DNA of 64,000 nucleotides, taken from contig NZ_VDGI01000013.1 of the NCBI RefSeq assembly GCF_006861825.1, positions 53,713 to 117,712 of the forward strand, given 5' to 3'. Positions 42,967-51,092 of this stretch are shown piece after piece. This stretch comes from Psychrobacillus vulpis (lineage in GTDB: Bacteria; Bacillota; Bacilli; Bacillales_A; Planococcaceae). The notes beneath the pieces are model-generated. The model did no database searches and had not been told where the DNA came from. It saw nothing but the letters and a program-made list of their open reading frames with translations. Made by a program: the position numbers and the translations under genes. Every line of letters starts with the position of its first letter. Positions within the stretch are counted from its first letter, which is position 1.

Positions 42967-43458
42967 TTGAAGTTAAAGCATTTTACCTTGGTATTAATTT
43001 GTGTCTTCTTAATTTCTGCTTGTAGCAATGGAGAAAGCATAAAAGTACATTTAGAGGAAGCATACAGGCTTGCATTGGATTCAATTATAGATTTAGATCC
43101 AGGCTTAAATGGTGACATGGAATTCATTGCTATAGATATGAGCAATTTCAATGATTTATCTGAAGAAGAAAAAGAGGATATATTAAGTTTCTTTCAAACT
43201 AAGTATAGAGTTGAAGTAATGGATGCTACATTGGAAGAATTACAAGATAAAGGATTATACAATACTGATTCTGATACTCATGCACTATATGGAATACTTT
43301 TAAACCTTGAAAAAGTGGATTTTCAAACTAATCATACTATTAACTTTGAAGGTTCAAAATATAGATCAAAGCTTGGTGCTGTTGGAGTCGAAATTACCGT
43401 TCAATATAAAGAAGGACAGTGGGAAATCACGGATTCACATATAACGTGGATAAGTTAA
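42967..43458 (+). CDS. Hypothetical lipoprotein
   Basis: A 163-residue secreted lipoprotein: MKLKHFTLVLICVFLISACS, lipobox ISAC with Cys19. The mature part is acidic and ends in a beta-rich stretch (GAVGVEITVQYKEGQWEITD) typical of small peptidoglycan- or membrane-side proteins of Bacillales, without a recognised domain. It starts at a TTG 6 bases after GGGAGGA; the open frame upstream to 42874 is crossed by a terminator and is not coding. Confidence 0.8.
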   Translation: MKLKHFTLVLICVFLISACSNGESIKVHLEEAYRLALDSIIDLDPGLNGDMEFIAIDMSNFNDLSEEEKEDILSFFQTKYRVEVMDATLEELQDKGLYNTDSDTHALYGILLNLEKVDFQTNHTINFEGSKYRSKLGAVGVEITVQYKEGQWEITDSHITWIS

Positions 43459-43562
43459 GTTTAACTATATTGTTTACTTGTCGTAAGAAAAGAACTTTTT
43501 CTACGGCAGTTATTCGTTTCAGAGAAAACAACCTGCTCCTGCGCTGCTTCGCATACTCGTCG

Positions 43563-43602
43563 CAAAAGAGTTACAAAAGCTATTGCTTTTGTAACTCTTT
43601 TG
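43563..43602 (+). terminator. Strong hairpin upstream of the transporter operon
   Basis: CAAAAGAGTTACAAAAGC and its exact 18-base complement are separated by 4 bases. It can end lipoprotein transcription; the stem ends in a T-rich arm. Confidence 0.8.
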
Positions 43603-43634
43603 TAACTTCTATTATGTACGATTTAACTGAAGCA

Positions 43635-43648
43635 TGAGAACGCTTACA
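43635..43648 (+). promoter_or_regulatory. Putative cre (CcpA) site before the transporter operon
   Basis: TGAGAACGCTTACA fits the B. subtilis cre consensus TGWNANCGNTNWCA at every defined position. It lies 23 bases before the ATG of the solute-binding protein, downstream of any plausible promoter, the position of a roadblock-type catabolite repression site. Confidence 0.65.
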
Positions 43649-43670
43649 AATGGATAAAAGGGGGATTTTC

Positions 43671-44921
43671 ATGATAAAAAGATGGGGTTTATTTTTAACT
43701 CTTGTATGTATTTTGATCATCAGTGCTGCTTGTAGCGATAAGGCAAGTACTACGAAAGAAGAAGAAAAAGAAGGAACATCTCCAGTATCAGGTGAAGTGA
43801 CAGAAGAAAAAGGAACAATCAAGATTGGCGTGCTTGCATCGTTAACTGGTGCACTGGAGTCTTACGGCAAACAAACGAAAAATGGATTTGAATTAGGTCT
43901 TGAATATGCTACAGACGGGTCAATGGAAGTAGCAGGGAAGAAGATTGAAGTCGTATTTGAAGATACGGAAACAAAACCAGAAGTGGCTGTTCAAAAAGCG
44001 ACGAAGTTACTAGAAGAAGACAAAGTTGACTTTTTAGTTGGATCCTCCAGTTCTGGAGACACATTAGCAGTTCTCCCGCTTGCGGAAGAATATGAAAAGA
44101 TTATGGTTGTAGAACCTGCAGTTGCAGATAGTATTACAGGTTCAGAGTTTAATCCGTATATTTTCAGAACAGGACGAAACTCCTCACAAGATGCAGTTGC
44201 TGGTGCAGCGGCTATAGCGAAGCCAGGTGTGAAAATAGCAACGTTTGCTCCAGATTATTCATTTGGATGGGACGGAGTAGCTGCATTTAAAGCTGCTGCA
44301 GAAAAATTAGGTGCGGAGGTAGTACTGGAAGAATTTGCAGATCCTGCTGCTACGGATTTCACATCCAATTTACAAAAAATTATTCAAGCAAAACCGGACT
44401 ATTTATTTGTTGTTTGGGCAGGAGCCAATTCGCCTTGGAACCAAATTGCAGACTTAAAAATGCAAGATAAAGGAATCAAAATTTCAACTGGAGCTCCAGA
44501 TATTCCAGCATTATCTGTAATGGAACCATTAGTTGGAATGGAAGGATTCTCTGTTTATTATCATACACTTCCTAAAAATCCAATAAACGATTGGTTAGTA
44601 GAAGAACATAAAAAACGTTTCAATGGGGAAGTACCTGACCTATTCACTCCTGGTGGAATGTCTGCGGCAATTTCTATTGTGGAAGCTTTGAAAAAATCAG
44701 AAGGTAATGCAGATGGAACAGAATTGATTAAAGTGATGGAAGGAATGTCATTTGATACACCAAAAGGCAAAATGACTTTCCGTCCTGAAGACCATCAAGC
44801 ACTGCAACCTCTATACTCTATTAAACTGGAAAAACAAGATGGTGTACCATACCCAGTTCCAGTTCTTATAAGAGAATTATCTCCTGAAGAAACAGAACCA
44901 CCAATTTTAGGTAATAAATAA
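43671..44921 (+). CDS. Branched-chain amino acid-type ABC transporter solute-binding lipoprotein
   Basis: A 416-residue lipoprotein (signal with SAAC lipobox) and a type I periplasmic-binding fold of the LivJ/LivK group: IKIGVLASLTGALESYGKQT at the N-terminus, AVQKATKLLEEDKVDFLVGS and FAPDYSFGWDGVAAF. It captures the substrate for the LivGFHM-type transporter encoded next. I chose ATG 43671 (AAAGGGGG, 7 bases) rather than upstream codons. Two stable hairpins after its stop may raise its transcript level relative to the rest. Confidence 0.95.
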   Translation: MIKRWGLFLTLVCILIISAACSDKASTTKEEEKEGTSPVSGEVTEEKGTIKIGVLASLTGALESYGKQTKNGFELGLEYATDGSMEVAGKKIEVVFEDTETKPEVAVQKATKLLEEDKVDFLVGSSSSGDTLAVLPLAEEYEKIMVVEPAVADSITGSEFNPYIFRTGRNSSQDAVAGAAAIAKPGVKIATFAPDYSFGWDGVAAFKAAAEKLGAEVVLEEFADPAATDFTSNLQKIIQAKPDYLFVVWAGANSPWNQIADLKMQDKGIKISTGAPDIPALSVMEPLVGMEGFSVYYHTLPKNPINDWLVEEHKKRFNGEVPDLFTPGGMSAAISIVEALKKSEGNADGTELIKVMEGMSFDTPKGKMTFRPEDHQALQPLYSIKLEKQDGVPYPVPVLIRELSPEETEPPILGNK

Positions 44922-44932
44922 AAATGAGATGT

Positions 44933-44996
44933 GACAGCCTAAGAAATTAGGTCTGTCCCTCTCCATATTATAGAGCAAGTTCTATGATATGGAGAG
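44933..44996 (+). other. Tandem hairpins between the binding protein and ATPase genes
   Basis: Hairpin 1 (44933-44957): GACAG-CCTAA with TTAGG-t-CTGTC. Hairpin 2 (44959-44996): CTCTCCATAT with ATATGGAGAG. Neither has a T tract, so they look like mRNA processing or stabilising structures, common after binding-protein genes. Confidence 0.7.
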
Positions 44997-45013
44997 CGGC
45001 AGATGAAAGGGGT

Positions 45014-45790
45014 ATGTTGATATTGGAACCATTATTGAAAACAGAGAATTTAACAATAAAATTCGGCGGGCAAACTGCTGTTGATCATGTGAATTTTGCG
45101 ATGCCTGCGAAACATTTTAAGTCGATTATAGGACCGAATGGTGCCGGAAAAACGACATTCTTTAATTTAATCAGCGGAGAGTTAAAGCCTACGGAGGGGG
45201 ATGTCATCTTTAGGGGAGAATCGATGGCAAAGTACTCATCTGTAGAACGTACAAGAAAAGGCCTCGGGCGGTCGTTTCAAATTACTAACGTATTTCCGAA
45301 TCTCACCGTCATAGAAAATGTTCGGCTAGCTGTCCAATCTAAAGAAAATATACGTTATCAAATGTTTCGGCATTTTATCGCATACAAAGATTTGCATATT
45401 CAAGCGGAAAAATTACTAGAAATAGTTTTACTTTCGAACAAAGCAAATTCCATTGCTAATCAGCTATCTCATGGAGAAAAAAGAAAGCTAGAGATTGCTA
45501 TGTTACTTGCGTTAGATACAGAAGTCCTTCTGCTCGATGAGCCTACTGCTGGAATGTCTTTAGAGGAAGTACCAGCTATTCTAGATGTGATTAAACAAAT
45601 TAAACAAACGGGAGAAAAAACCATTTTATTAATTGAACATAAAATGGATATGATCATGGACTTGTCTGATTCTATTATGGTTCTTTTTAATGGTAAATTG
45701 CTTGCCGACGGTACCCCTTCAGACATTATGGAGAACGAGACTGTTCAACAAGCTTATTTAGGAGGGTTATACGATGAGCAGCTTACTTAA
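45014..45790 (+). CDS. LivG-type ABC transporter ATPase
   Basis: A cytoplasmic ATPase of about 258 residues: Walker A GPNGAGKTT, the long LivG loop FQITNVFPNLTVIENV, signature LSHGEKRKLEI (SHGE variant usual in LivG) and Walker B VLLLDEPTAGM. It pairs with LivF to energise hydrophobic amino-acid-type uptake. The start is uncertain: ATG 45014 is close to AAAGGGG, while TTG 45023 has better spacing. Overlaps the next gene by 17 bases. Confidence 0.92.
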   Translation: MLILEPLLKTENLTIKFGGQTAVDHVNFAMPAKHFKSIIGPNGAGKTTFFNLISGELKPTEGDVIFRGESMAKYSSVERTRKGLGRSFQITNVFPNLTVIENVRLAVQSKENIRYQMFRHFIAYKDLHIQAEKLLEIVLLSNKANSIANQLSHGEKRKLEIAMLLALDTEVLLLDEPTAGMSLEEVPAILDVIKQIKQTGEKTILLIEHKMDMIMDLSDSIMVLFNGKLLADGTPSDIMENETVQQAYLGGLYDEQLT

Positions 45791-46481
45791 AGTAGAAAAT
45801 GTTCATACACATATTGGTCAGTATCACATATTACAAGGTGTTTCATTTGAGGCAAAAGCTGGAGAAGTAAGTGTTTTATTAGGAAGGAATGGAGCGGGAA
45901 AAACAACTACGCTTAAAACGATTATGGGTTTGACCCCTGCCACATCTGGAGCAATTACTTTTGAGGATGAAGCCATTACGAAAAATCCCACACATCGTAT
46001 TGCATCTAACGGAATTGGTTATGTGCCAGAGGATCAAGGAATTTTCGGTGCGTTAACAGTGGAAGAAAATTTAAAGGTAGCAATGAGAAAAGACGATGAT
46101 TCCGCAAAGGAAAGGCAAGAGTATGTTCTCAATCTATTCCCAGACTTAAAAAAATACTGGAAAAAAGACGGTGGACATTTGTCGGGCGGACAAAAACAAA
46201 TGCTATCGATGGCAAGAGCTTTTGTAAATGAAAGTAAACTGCTACTTATCGATGAACCGTCCAAAGGACTCGCGCCAGTAGTCATTGAAAAGGTAATGGA
46301 AGCGATAAACGAAATGAAAAAACAAACAACAATTATTTTAGTGGAACAAAACTTCATCATGGCCAGTAGAATTGGGGATACATATACACTTATTGATGAT
46401 GGAGAAACAGTTCAATCAGGGCAAATGAGCGATTTAGTGCAGAACGAAGAGTTAAAACGTAAGTACTTAGGAATTGGGTAA
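45774..46481 (+). CDS. LivF-type ABC transporter ATPase
   Basis: A 235-residue ATPase, the smaller partner of LivG: Walker A GRNGAGKTT, signature LSGGQKQML, Walker B LLIDEPSKGLAP and the LivF-typical tail DLVQNEELKRKYLGIG. It overlaps the livG-type gene and is followed after 12 bases by the first permease gene, so one polycistronic unit. Confidence 0.94.
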   Translation: MSSLLKVENVHTHIGQYHILQGVSFEAKAGEVSVLLGRNGAGKTTTLKTIMGLTPATSGAITFEDEAITKNPTHRIASNGIGYVPEDQGIFGALTVEENLKVAMRKDDDSAKERQEYVLNLFPDLKKYWKKDGGHLSGGQKQMLSMARAFVNESKLLLIDEPSKGLAPVVIEKVMEAINEMKKQTTIILVEQNFIMASRIGDTYTLIDDGETVQSGQMSDLVQNEELKRKYLGIG

Positions 46482-46493
46482 GGGGGTTTTAGG

Positions 46494-47354
46494 ATGGAGT
46501 TAATCATTAATTTATTAATCAATGGTCTAGCAACAGGAATGTTAATTTTTCTTCTCGCAGCTGGATTAACATTAATATTCGGATTAATGGATGTATTGAA
46601 TTTTGCACATGGTGGGCTTTTTGCATGGGGAGCCTTTTCAGGTGTTTGGTTTTATGGACTTACAAATAGCTTCACAATAGCAATCATAGGAGCAATTGTT
46701 ACAGGAATTGTCCTTGGTTTTATTACAGAAAAGCTAATAATAACGCCAGTTTATGGTAATCACATTCAGCAAATACTTATTACACTTGGCTTTATGATTG
46801 TGTTATCAGAGATGCTGAAAGTAGTTTTCGGTCCAAATCAAATAGCAGCTAAAACACCTCCATTGCTGTCAGGGAGCTGGGAGCTTGGTGAGGTAATTAT
46901 TATTAAATACCGTTTGTTCATCATCATAGTTGGATTCGTGATTTTTGGGATTTTTCAATTTATATTAAAACGTACCAAAATCGGATTAATCGTACGTGCG
47001 GGTGTAATGAATAAAGAGATGGTGCAAGCACTTGGTATTAACATTAAACAAGTATTTTTATATGTATTTATGGTTGGAGCTGCTCTTGCTGCTTTAGGTG
47101 GAGTATTAATGGCTCCTTACTCCGGAGTAATTTACGCAGAAATGGGTATGGAATTTGCTATTTTAGCTTTTATCGTTGTTGTTATTGGTGGGATGGGAAG
47201 TTTTCCAGGTTCTCTTCTTGCAGCAATACTCGTAGGACTTGCAGGTAGCTTCATGGCGTACTACGTTCCTGCTCTATCACTTGCGGTTAATATGATGCTA
47301 ATGGCTATTGTATTAATTTTCCGTCCGCAAGGTTTGTTTACAGTGAAAGGATGA
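46494..47354 (+). CDS. LivH-type ABC transporter permease
   Basis: A 286-residue integral membrane protein with about eight hydrophobic segments and the LivH signature LTLIFGLMDVLNFAHGGLFA near the N-terminus and AALGGVLMAPYSG towards the end. It forms the membrane channel with LivM. AAGGGGG lies 7 bases before the ATG. Confidence 0.94.
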   Translation: MELIINLLINGLATGMLIFLLAAGLTLIFGLMDVLNFAHGGLFAWGAFSGVWFYGLTNSFTIAIIGAIVTGIVLGFITEKLIITPVYGNHIQQILITLGFMIVLSEMLKVVFGPNQIAAKTPPLLSGSWELGEVIIIKYRLFIIIVGFVIFGIFQFILKRTKIGLIVRAGVMNKEMVQALGINIKQVFLYVFMVGAALAALGGVLMAPYSGVIYAEMGMEFAILAFIVVVIGGMGSFPGSLLAAILVGLAGSFMAYYVPALSLAVNMMLMAIVLIFRPQGLFTVKG

Positions 47355-47363
47355 TGATGCGTA

Positions 47364-48374
47364 ATGAAGTCTAAATTTCAAGTTAATAATGGGGTACTAC
47401 TAGTATTAGTAGCTGCTCTTGCTGTTTTTCCATTTGTGTCTGACTCCCGCACATGGACGATCTTACTTACCCAAATATTTATCTTCTCTATTTTGGCGAT
47501 GAGCTATGATATTTTACTAGGTTATACAGGAATTGTGTCTTTTGGTCATGCAATGTTTTTTGGAATGGGTGCCTATACAACAGCAATCATGCTAAATAAA
47601 TTTGAAGCTAGTTTAGGAGTATTTTTTTTCTCGATCGCTATTGGCATGATTATAGCTGGAATCATTAGTTTTTTAGTAGGGCTACTTACTTTACGGTTAA
47701 AAAGTCATTTTTTTGCGATGTTAACATTGGCTGTATCTGGCTTATTTTTAGTACTTGCCGAAAAATGGAGAACATTAACACATGGAAATGATGGATTCAC
47801 CTTCCGTGCACCTGAATTATTTAAAGATAGAGTGATGTTTTACCTATTAGTGCTTATTTGTTTAGTACTCGTATACTTTTTCTTGCGCAGATTCGTAAGT
47901 TCTCCACTTGGAAGAGTATTAATAGCTGTCCGTGAAAATGAGCAACGGACGAAATCATTAGGATATAAAACATTGCATTACAAAGTAATAGCTTCTGTCG
48001 TTGCAGGTATCGTTGCAAGTTTAGCAGGATCTTTGTACGCAGTTTCCTTGCGTTTCGTGAATACAAGTGTTTTGACAATGGATATTACATTGGATGCATT
48101 GCTTATGACCATTATAGGTGGAGTAGGAACATTAATAGGTCCTATTATAGGTGCTGGTGTCATCGAATTAGCACAGCATTATTTATCAGGTCTTGCTAAG
48201 GAGCATCCTATTTTTGAAAGATGGATTATTTTCTTCGGTATCATTTATATATTAGCGGTCATATTTTTCCCAAGAGGTATTGTTGGTACGATTCGCTATG
48301 CTTTTTGGAAACGAAAAAACAAAGATGTGAGTGTAGTTCTAAACACCTCTAAAGTAAAGGAGGTTGCAAAATGA
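47364..48374 (+). CDS. LivM-type ABC transporter permease
   Basis: A 336-residue permease with about nine membrane segments; signature YDILLGYTGIVSFGHAMFFG and the loop VRENEQRTKSLGY that contacts the ATPase. It starts 9 bases after the LivH stop and overlaps the KASIII-like gene by 4 bases (ATGA), directly coupling uptake and metabolic genes. Confidence 0.94.
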   Translation: MKSKFQVNNGVLLVLVAALAVFPFVSDSRTWTILLTQIFIFSILAMSYDILLGYTGIVSFGHAMFFGMGAYTTAIMLNKFEASLGVFFFSIAIGMIIAGIISFLVGLLTLRLKSHFFAMLTLAVSGLFLVLAEKWRTLTHGNDGFTFRAPELFKDRVMFYLLVLICLVLVYFFLRRFVSSPLGRVLIAVRENEQRTKSLGYKTLHYKVIASVVAGIVASLAGSLYAVSLRFVNTSVLTMDITLDALLMTIIGGVGTLIGPIIGAGVIELAQHYLSGLAKEHPIFERWIIFFGIIYILAVIFFPRGIVGTIRYAFWKRKNKDVSVVLNTSKVKEVAK

Positions 48375-49399
48375 CAGTAGGAATCGTTAGTACTGGTGTT
48401 TACTTACCAGAAACAATCATGACTGCTGAGGAAATCGCTACCCTCTCGAATTTACCAATAGATGTTGTTCAAAACAAAATGGGTATCACACAAAAACCAA
48501 TACCAGGTCTAGACGATCATACGGTTATGATGGGTATTCGAGCTGCAGAGAAAGCCCTTCAAAAAGGAAAGGTTGATCCAAAGACGATTGATCTTGTCAT
48601 TTATATAGGAGAAGAACATAAGGAATATCCATTATGGACCGCAGCGATTAAATTGCAAGAAGAGATAGGTGCCTACCATGCTTGGGGTTTTGATGTTGCC
48701 CTCCGTTGTGGCACGACTATAATGGCTATTAAAGTAGCGAAAAGTATGATGGAATCAGATTCTACTATTAATACGGTTCTACTTGCAGGTGGCTATCGAA
48801 ACAGTGACTTTATCGATTACACAAATGAACGTACACGTTTCATGTTTAATCTTGGTGCAGGTGGAGCAGCAATGATTCTAAAAAAGGATCATGATAAAAA
48901 CATTATATTGGAATCTGACATTATCACAGATGGATCATTCTCAGAAGATGTAGTCGTCCCAGTTGGAGGAACTAAAGAACCCCTTACGACGGAGCATTTA
49001 CAAAAAGGATTATTTCGTTTAGATGTAATGGATCCTGAAGGTATGAAAGCTAGGCTCGAACAGAAATCGATGCAAAACTTTTTAAAGGTTATTCGTAATT
49101 CATTGTTGAAAAGCGGTTACTCAGAGGGAGATATTGATTATTTAGCTATACTTCATATGAAAAAATCTGCTCATGATTTTGTCTTAGATGAATTAGGGTT
49201 AACGGACGAAAAATCTATTTACTTAAGTGATTACGGACATATTGGACAAATGGATCAAATTATTTCGTTAGAGCTCGCAGAGAAAGCTGGGAAGTTAAAA
49301 GACGGAGACTTAGCAGTTTTAGTAAGTGCTGGGATCGGCTACGCTTGGGGAGCAGTAGCTGTAAGATGGGGAAATCATGAAAGGAGTGTAAGTAAATGA
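48371..49399 (+). CDS. KASIII/FabH-like ketoacyl synthase with unusual triad
   Basis: A 342-residue thiolase-fold protein related to 3-oxoacyl-ACP synthase III. The nucleophile is Cys113 in DVALRCGTTIMA, matching FabH Cys112, and His262 in LAILHMKKSAH is the first base. Where FabH has Asn (GNT), this protein has His290 in DYGHIGQMDQ, so the triad reads Cys-His-His as in KAS I/II. It probably condenses or cleaves acyl-CoA groups derived from the imported compound; it is not the housekeeping FabH. Coupled by 4-base overlaps on both sides. Confidence 0.82.
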   Translation: MTVGIVSTGVYLPETIMTAEEIATLSNLPIDVVQNKMGITQKPIPGLDDHTVMMGIRAAEKALQKGKVDPKTIDLVIYIGEEHKEYPLWTAAIKLQEEIGAYHAWGFDVALRCGTTIMAIKVAKSMMESDSTINTVLLAGGYRNSDFIDYTNERTRFMFNLGAGGAAMILKKDHDKNIILESDIITDGSFSEDVVVPVGGTKEPLTTEHLQKGLFRLDVMDPEGMKARLEQKSMQNFLKVIRNSLLKSGYSEGDIDYLAILHMKKSAHDFVLDELGLTDEKSIYLSDYGHIGQMDQIISLELAEKAGKLKDGDLAVLVSAGIGYAWGAVAVRWGNHERSVSK

Positions 49400-50280
49400 G
49401 TTTACAAAAAGTGCAATTATCAAATGGAGAATCCATTGCGTATCGCGAACGTCCAGGCGGTGAAGAGGTGATTGTGTTAGTTCACGGAAATATGACCTCT
49501 TCTAAGCATTGGGATGTTTTAATCGATAAGTTAGATACACGATATAAAGTGTTCGCTGTGGATCTTAGAGGTTTTGGACAATCGACTTATCATACACGTG
49601 TACAAGGAATAAAAGATTTTTCAGAAGATCTAAAAGGTTTTGTGGATGCATTAGAGCTAAAACACTTTCATTTGATCGGTTGGTCTACTGGTGGTGCAAT
49701 TTGTATGCAGTTTGTTGCTGATTATCCTGGTTACTGCGAGAAACTAGTACTACTTGCATCTGCATCTACGAGAGGCTATCCGTTCTTTGGTACAAATGCA
49801 GATGGCTCACAAAACTTTGAGCATAGACTACAAACTTTGGAAGAAGTAGAAACAGATCCTTCTAAAACATTAGCTATGCAAGGATTATATGATTCTAAAA
49901 ATAGAGAAGGATTAAAAGCAGTTTGGAATGCAGCTATCTATTCTCATAATCAGCCATGTGAAGAACATTATGATGCATATGTGGAAGATATGTTGACCCA
50001 GCGCAATTTAGTCGATGTTTACTATTCTTTAAACACTTTTAATATAAGTGCTTCTCATAATGGAGTAACAAATGGAACAGATCAAGCAAAAGATATAAAG
50101 ATTCCTGTATTAATCTTAAGAGGAGATCGTGATTATGTTGTCACGGAAGAAATGACACAGGAAATTGTAGCTGACTTAGGTGACAATGCTACTTATGTTC
50201 CGTTAGTCAATTGCGGTCATTCTCCATTAATCGATGATTTGGAGCAGTTAACTCAACGTATCGAATCATTTTTAAGTTAG
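49396..50280 (+). CDS. Alpha/beta hydrolase
   Basis: A 294-residue alpha/beta-hydrolase: oxyanion loop VLVHGNMTSS, nucleophile Ser97 in GWSTGGA, acid in LRGDRDYVV and base His in NCGHSPLID. No signal peptide, so it acts on an imported or intracellular ester, lactone or beta-ketoacid product. ATGA overlap with the KASIII-like gene. Substrate is not deducible. Confidence 0.92.
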   Translation: MSLQKVQLSNGESIAYRERPGGEEVIVLVHGNMTSSKHWDVLIDKLDTRYKVFAVDLRGFGQSTYHTRVQGIKDFSEDLKGFVDALELKHFHLIGWSTGGAICMQFVADYPGYCEKLVLLASASTRGYPFFGTNADGSQNFEHRLQTLEEVETDPSKTLAMQGLYDSKNREGLKAVWNAAIYSHNQPCEEHYDAYVEDMLTQRNLVDVYYSLNTFNISASHNGVTNGTDQAKDIKIPVLILRGDRDYVVTEEMTQEIVADLGDNATYVPLVNCGHSPLIDDLEQLTQRIESFLS

Positions 50281-50333
50281 ATAAAAGCGAAATCAAATAA
50301 GCCAAGGAGAATTGGACTAAAGGAGAATGCATA

Positions 50334-51074
50334 ATGAGATTAAAAGATAAAGTGGCAATTATTACAGGTGCTGCAAATGGAATAGGATTAGCCGCAGCTC
50401 TTCGGTTTGCAGAAGAAGGAGCAAAAGTAGTCTTAGCGGATTATGATGCGGAAGCTGGATTAGAGCAAGAAAATGCTCTGACGGCACAAGGGTATGAAGC
50501 AAAGTTTATCCAAGTAGATGTAGCTAACCGAGAAAGTGTAGATTCCCTTGTTCGACAAACAATTGAGCATTTTGGAAAAGTTCATATTTTAGTAAATAAT
50601 GCTGGAATAACAAGAGATGCAATGCTCACTAAAATGACAGTAGAAGATTTTTCCCGTGTTTTGGACGTGAATTTAACAGGAGTTTTCCATTGCACACAAG
50701 CAGTGGTTCCTCATTTAGTTGAGCAAGGCCATGGAAAAATTATTAACACATCTTCCGTAACTGGTGTTTACGGCAATGTCGGTCAAACAAATTATGCTGC
50801 ATCGAAAGCAGCTGTTATCGGAATGACAAAAACTTGGGCGAAAGAACTTGGACGAAAAGGAATTAATGTAAACGCTGTCGCGCCTGGTTTTACGTATACT
50901 GCGATGGTTGCAAAGATGCCTGAAAAGATTATCGATCAGATGAAATCAGTAGTTGCCTTACAACGACTTGGAGACCCTAGAGATATTGCGAACGCTTATT
51001 TATTTTTAGCTTCAGATGAATCTAGTTATGTTCATGGTCATGTGCTTCAAGTAGATGGTGGGATCATGATGTAA
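50334..51074 (+). CDS. SDR family oxidoreductase (FabG-like)
   Basis: A 246-residue classical short-chain dehydrogenase: TGAANGIG cofactor loop, VNNAGITRDAML, catalytic Ser in NTSSVTG and YAASK, ending in HVLQVDGGIM. The acidic residue after the second strand (LADYDAEA) suggests NAD preference. It resembles 3-oxoacyl-ACP reductases and 3-hydroxyacyl-CoA dehydrogenases, fitting reduction or oxidation of a 3-keto/3-hydroxy acyl-CoA. AAAGGAG precedes the ATG. Confidence 0.92.
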   Translation: MRLKDKVAIITGAANGIGLAAALRFAEEGAKVVLADYDAEAGLEQENALTAQGYEAKFIQVDVANRESVDSLVRQTIEHFGKVHILVNNAGITRDAMLTKMTVEDFSRVLDVNLTGVFHCTQAVVPHLVEQGHGKIINTSSVTGVYGNVGQTNYAASKAAVIGMTKTWAKELGRKGINVNAVAPGFTYTAMVAKMPEKIIDQMKSVVALQRLGDPRDIANAYLFLASDESSYVHGHVLQVDGGIMM

Positions 51075-51092
51075 CGAAAGGAGCGGTGCAAT

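Noticed and set aside
43482..43505. Hairpin CGTAAGAAAAG/CTTTTTCTACG as lipoprotein terminator
   Set aside because: One mismatch, one wobble and no T tract; the perfect hairpin at 43563-43602 is a better candidate.
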